NCBI GenBank assembly: GCA_031266855.1
Contig: JAISAF010000506.1
Span: 1-15,253 of the forward strand
DNA from: Spirochaetales bacterium
GTDB lineage: Bacteria > Spirochaetota > Spirochaetia > DTKZ01
Length of the DNA stretch: 15,253 nt
Reading direction: 5' to 3'
Position numbers and translations under genes: made by a program. A model generated the notes under the pieces. It made no database searches and was not told the origin of the DNA. It was given only the letters and a program-made list of their open reading frames with translations. This document shows positions 13,701-15,253 of the stretch, in pieces. Within the stretch, counting starts at the first letter, position 1, and each line of letters opens with the position of its first letter.

Positions 13701-15163
13701 ATGTTGGCAATCTGATCCACAGGCACGCCAAGGGACGCCGCATAAGTTTCCAAAAAGGAACCACAGCCCGCCGAACAGGCCTCGTTCAAGGTAATACCCG
13801 TTACGATACCGCCCTGAAGGCTGATGGCCTTCATATCCTGACCGCCAATATCGAGGATGAACGACACATCCGGTTCAAGTTTTTGCGCCGCCGCCGCGTG
13901 GGAAACCGTTTCCACGGTATGATAGTCGGCGCCAAAAGCCTTCGCGAAAAGAATCTCCCCATAGCCGGTTGTGCCAACACCCAGGATACGAAGGCGTACA
14001 CCCTGGCCCGCGTAGGCATCCCGCATCGCGATAAGCCCGGCCTTGATAACCGCCAGAGGCTCGCCCCTGTTCGGCATGTAGTAGGAGTTAATAAGCTCCC
14101 CGGCCTCGTTCATCAGAATAAACTTACTCGTTGTGGAACCCGCGTCAATACCGATATACACCGGCAGCAGCGTACCCTCTTCGTAGGTTTCCGGCAGGAT
14201 CGGAGGCAGCTCGTACTTCTTCCTGAAAGCCGCGCGCTCCTGCGCGCTGGTAAAAAACGGCGTTTCCTCAAGCGCGCCACGCTGAACCTGGTTGATATTC
14301 TTCAACGCGGTAAGGGATGCCTGCTTATTGTACGAACAGGGTTTGTCCTGAAAAATCGCGGACACAGAATGCGCTGCGCCCAAAGCGATAATAAGTTCAG
14401 GACTTTCAGGAATAATAATATCACTCTCGCGCAGCCCCAGCCTTTCCTGAAAAACCCTGACAAGTACAGGATTGAAAGTAAGAGGGCCGCCCTCGAAAAT
14501 AACAGGAAAAGTAATCTCCATACCCTGAGCCAGCCCGCCTATCGTCTGCTTCGCGATAGCATGAAAAGCCGACAGCGCCAAATCCCGCTTGGACGCGCCC
14601 TGATTCAAAAGCGGCTGAATATCGGTCTTCGCGAATACCCCGCAGCGCCCCGAAATCTCATATACCCGCGTTCCCCCCGCGGCAAGAGCGTTAAACTCCT
14701 CGATAGGAACATGCAAAAGCTCCGCCACCTGATCGATAAAAGCCCCGGTTCCACCCGCGCAGCTTCCATTCATCCGCATATCCGACGCGACAGGTTTTTT
14801 CGTAACCGGGTCTTTCCGAAAAAAAACCACCTTCGCGTCCTGCCCCCCCAGCTCAATCGCCACCGAAGTCCGCGGATAGAATTCCTTTATCGCCACAGCG
14901 TTCGCCACAACTTCCTGAACATAGTGCGCCCCCAGCGTCTGCGCGATAGATAAACCGCCCGAACCGCATACAGCAAGTTCCAGCCGGGAATCAGGAAACA
15001 GCTCATGAACCCTGCATAAAAGTTCATGCACAGCCTGAGCCTGCTCCGCGTTATGGCGGCGGTACAAGGAAAAGTCAATATTTTTTTTATCAGGAGATAA
15101 AACGACAATCTTCACCGTCGTGGATCCGATGTCGATACCTACGCAGCGAATGGGAAATTTCAT
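10727..15163 (-). CDS. Giant 2-hydroxyacyl-CoA dehydratase-type activase (double ASKHA plus HgdB-like)
   Basis: The family couples ATP hydrolysis to low-potential electron transfer. The 1,478-residue product has ASKHA domain one at about 7-270 (GIDIGST, ELGGQDAK, iron-sulphur cysteine candidates C135 and C174) and domain two at about 335-595 (GIDAGST, DIGGQDMK, C463, C467, C502). From 625 a DUF2229/COG3580-like part follows, with C631, C634, C638 and C657, C763 in DTVCFPAKLGHG, and C802/C805. A COG3581-like part at about 1065-1215 has C1115, C1147 and C1150, and a C-terminal module has C1411. The double ATPase is thus fused to the part resembling the cluster-binding dehydratase or double-cubane proteins. 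The start at 15163 gives MKFPIRCVGIDIGST; no ribosome-binding sequence precedes it, and the frame stays open to the window edge, so a longer N-terminus is possible. No dehydratase partner gene lies nearby. Substrate unknown. Confidence 0.9.
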   Translation of the reverse strand: MKFPIRCVGIDIGSTTVKIVVLSPDKKNIDFSLYRRHNAEQAQAVHELLCRVHELFPDSRLELAVCGSGGLSIAQTLGAHYVQEVVANAVAIKEFYPRTSVAIELGGQDAKVVFFRKDPVTKKPVASDMRMNGSCAGGTGAFIDQVAELLHVPIEEFNALAAGGTRVYEISGRCGVFAKTDIQPLLNQGASKRDLALSAFHAIAKQTIGGLAQGMEITFPVIFEGGPLTFNPVLVRVFQERLGLRESDIIIPESPELIIALGAAHSVSAIFQDKPCSYNKQASLTALKNINQVQRGALEETPFFTSAQERAAFRKKYELPPILPETYEEGTLLPVYIGIDAGSTTSKFILMNEAGELINSYYMPNRGEPLAVIKAGLIAMRDAYAGQGVRLRILGVGTTGYGEILFAKAFGADYHTVETVSHAAAAQKLEPDVSFILDIGGQDMKAISLQGGIVTGITLNEACSAGCGSFLETYAASLGVPVDQIANMAFQSQYPSRLGSRCTVFMNSSIITEQKNGKTLDDILAGLCRSIIENVFTKVIRMANLDALGKKIVVQGGTFRNDAVFRAFQQYTGKEAVRPPYPGLMGAIGIALLTKNHIERRIAEEGSYTSTFIDLASLENFDYEKKSGLICPFCQNSCNRSLVSFKNGEIFITGNRCERGEILGNASDPEVRKQLAQASKKIASVPDIVKRHAHLLTMDYAPRILAENRNIRVGIPRVLEFWESMPYWKTLFTSLGFEVVLSRCSSYSIFEKGLKGIPSDTVCFPAKLGHGHVQDLIEQGVDRIFWPMMIRIPKGNRTAQGCEMCPVVQGYPMVVEKSDEPLARQGIPMDHPAFHWYTRKLKHDQTVRYVHRVFGIPKPLIRIAITEAEIACSRFYNALRAESEEVIARYSTPAASEDPKNFAVILSGRPYHSDELVNHGLSSLFTSQGIPVLALQFLPNLHLHDLSHVRMESYNPYHSRMIEAAFLAAHNPNIELVQIVSFGCGHDAIISDEMARVLKEISGKELLVLKLDEGEAKGPLSIRIRSFIETVRAKRQKRIACQSPYRTKDLDTPFKVKFDKQDKKTRTILIPNLSPAFSYISAKLLDAAGYKTRVLKVAGKRAIELGKKYVHNDICFPAQVNIGEILEYIESGETDISLIAAGLAKNCVSCRAGHYAALCRKALDEAGYPQIPIITTSVVDNKNMHPGFSFSLPIKIRLAWSMKIIDYLETMLRRVRPYEVNPGETDKAFRYHLTRITELLLGSHRKALRGFEDAVEDFNRIPITGPRKPRVGIVGEILMNYHPGSNGHIEEYLEKHGMEICLPGMYDFFREENIAEQVMARRRDARHPFFLALKAAGMEGVMGHIHETVARRFSLFRFAEESYSIKDIAANMEGVIDHTFQIGEGWLMPGEIIQLAKHGVNSFVILNPFGCLPNHISGRGMIKTLKKFLPHIQILALDYDPDTSFANVENRLQMLIITARELEKRVSVLGAQTPHPHR

Positions 15164-15171
15164 AATATAGA

Positions 15172-15197
15172 GAATACCCATTTCTACAGAAATATTC
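15172..15197. promoter_or_regulatory. Nested palindrome upstream of the activase start
   Basis: TTTCT AC AGAAA (15181-15192) sits inside GAATA / TATTC arms (15172-15176 and 15193-15197). It lies 9 to 34 bases upstream of the chosen activase start, where a regulator could bind. If the gene starts further upstream it would be coding instead. No protein is assigned. Confidence 0.3.
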
Positions 15198-15223
15198 AAT
15201 ATGCCCAAACAGGAAGCCCCCGA

Positions 15224-15253
15224 ATGAGCGCACAGGGCCTTTTCCTGCCGTAT
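15224..15253 (+). CDS. Possible start of a divergent gene (runs off the window)
   Basis: An ATG at 15224 opens a + strand frame (MSAQGLFLPY) to the window end, preceded by AGGAAG at 15211-15216. An 8-codon frame starting at 15201 ends in the overlapping ATGA. Ten codons are too few to name a product, and the frame may be chance. Confidence 0.2.
   Translation, partial: MSAQGLFLPY

Noticed and set aside
13685..14953. 422-codon open frame on the + strand inside the activase gene
   Set aside because: It is antisense to a strongly conserved protein; its translation is arginine-rich, low-complexity and unlike any known family. The same applies to the 365-codon frame at 12290-13387.

Overview
The window looks like part of a spirochaete chromosome, most probably a Treponema of the termite-gut type. 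This assignment is inferred from gene content (a CsgG-domain lipoprotein of the kind common in treponemes, a cdaA-ybbR-acpS block, a DUF2225 protein, a giant acyl-CoA dehydratase activase) and from intergenic spaces packed with hairpin repeats. It was not checked by any search. All protein names come from motif recognition by eye.

Layout, left to right. A + strand glycerol kinase gene (glpK, 226-1722) has a good sigma70-type promoter. A + strand zinc alcohol/polyol dehydrogenase (2204-3220) follows after about 480 bases of repeats and leader. Next is a tightly coupled + strand operon (3887-6022): the diadenylate cyclase cdaA, its YbbR/CdaR partner (TTG start, overlapping by 14 bases) and holo-ACP synthase acpS (GTG start, overlapping by 4 bases). 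These link cyclic di-AMP signalling to fatty-acid carrier activation. A DUF2225 CxxC protein (6339-7223) and an EamA-type transporter (7641-8522) follow on the + strand. On the - strand are a CsgG-domain lipoprotein (9304-10089), lower in GC than its surroundings, and a 1,478-residue double activase of the 2-hydroxyacyl-CoA dehydratase type (10727-15163).

The intergenic DNA is the most unusual part. Six copies of a composite repeat (family A) have conserved boxes and hairpins whose stems differ in sequence but stay paired. In all six the same end faces the nearest gene. Clusters of further perfect hairpins joined by conserved linkers lie at 1864-2077, 3414-3668 and 8700-9037. A second long inverted repeat (family B) occurs three times complete and once cut by the window edge. 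A roughly 68-base element occurs twice (7324-7392 and 9034-9100), and a 127-base block (9117-9243) has 16-base terminal inverted repeats.

Upstream of the lipoprotein gene, on the - strand, is a consensus-perfect sigma54 -24/-12 promoter. Its -12 element runs directly into a 66-base (AG)33/(CT)33 dinucleotide tract, so the predicted transcript would begin inside the tract. A sigma70-like promoter lies about 80 bases further upstream and a transposase remnant lies between the tract and the gene. This arrangement (alternative sigma factor, slippage-prone tract, lipoprotein) is the best candidate here for an undescribed regulatory switch.
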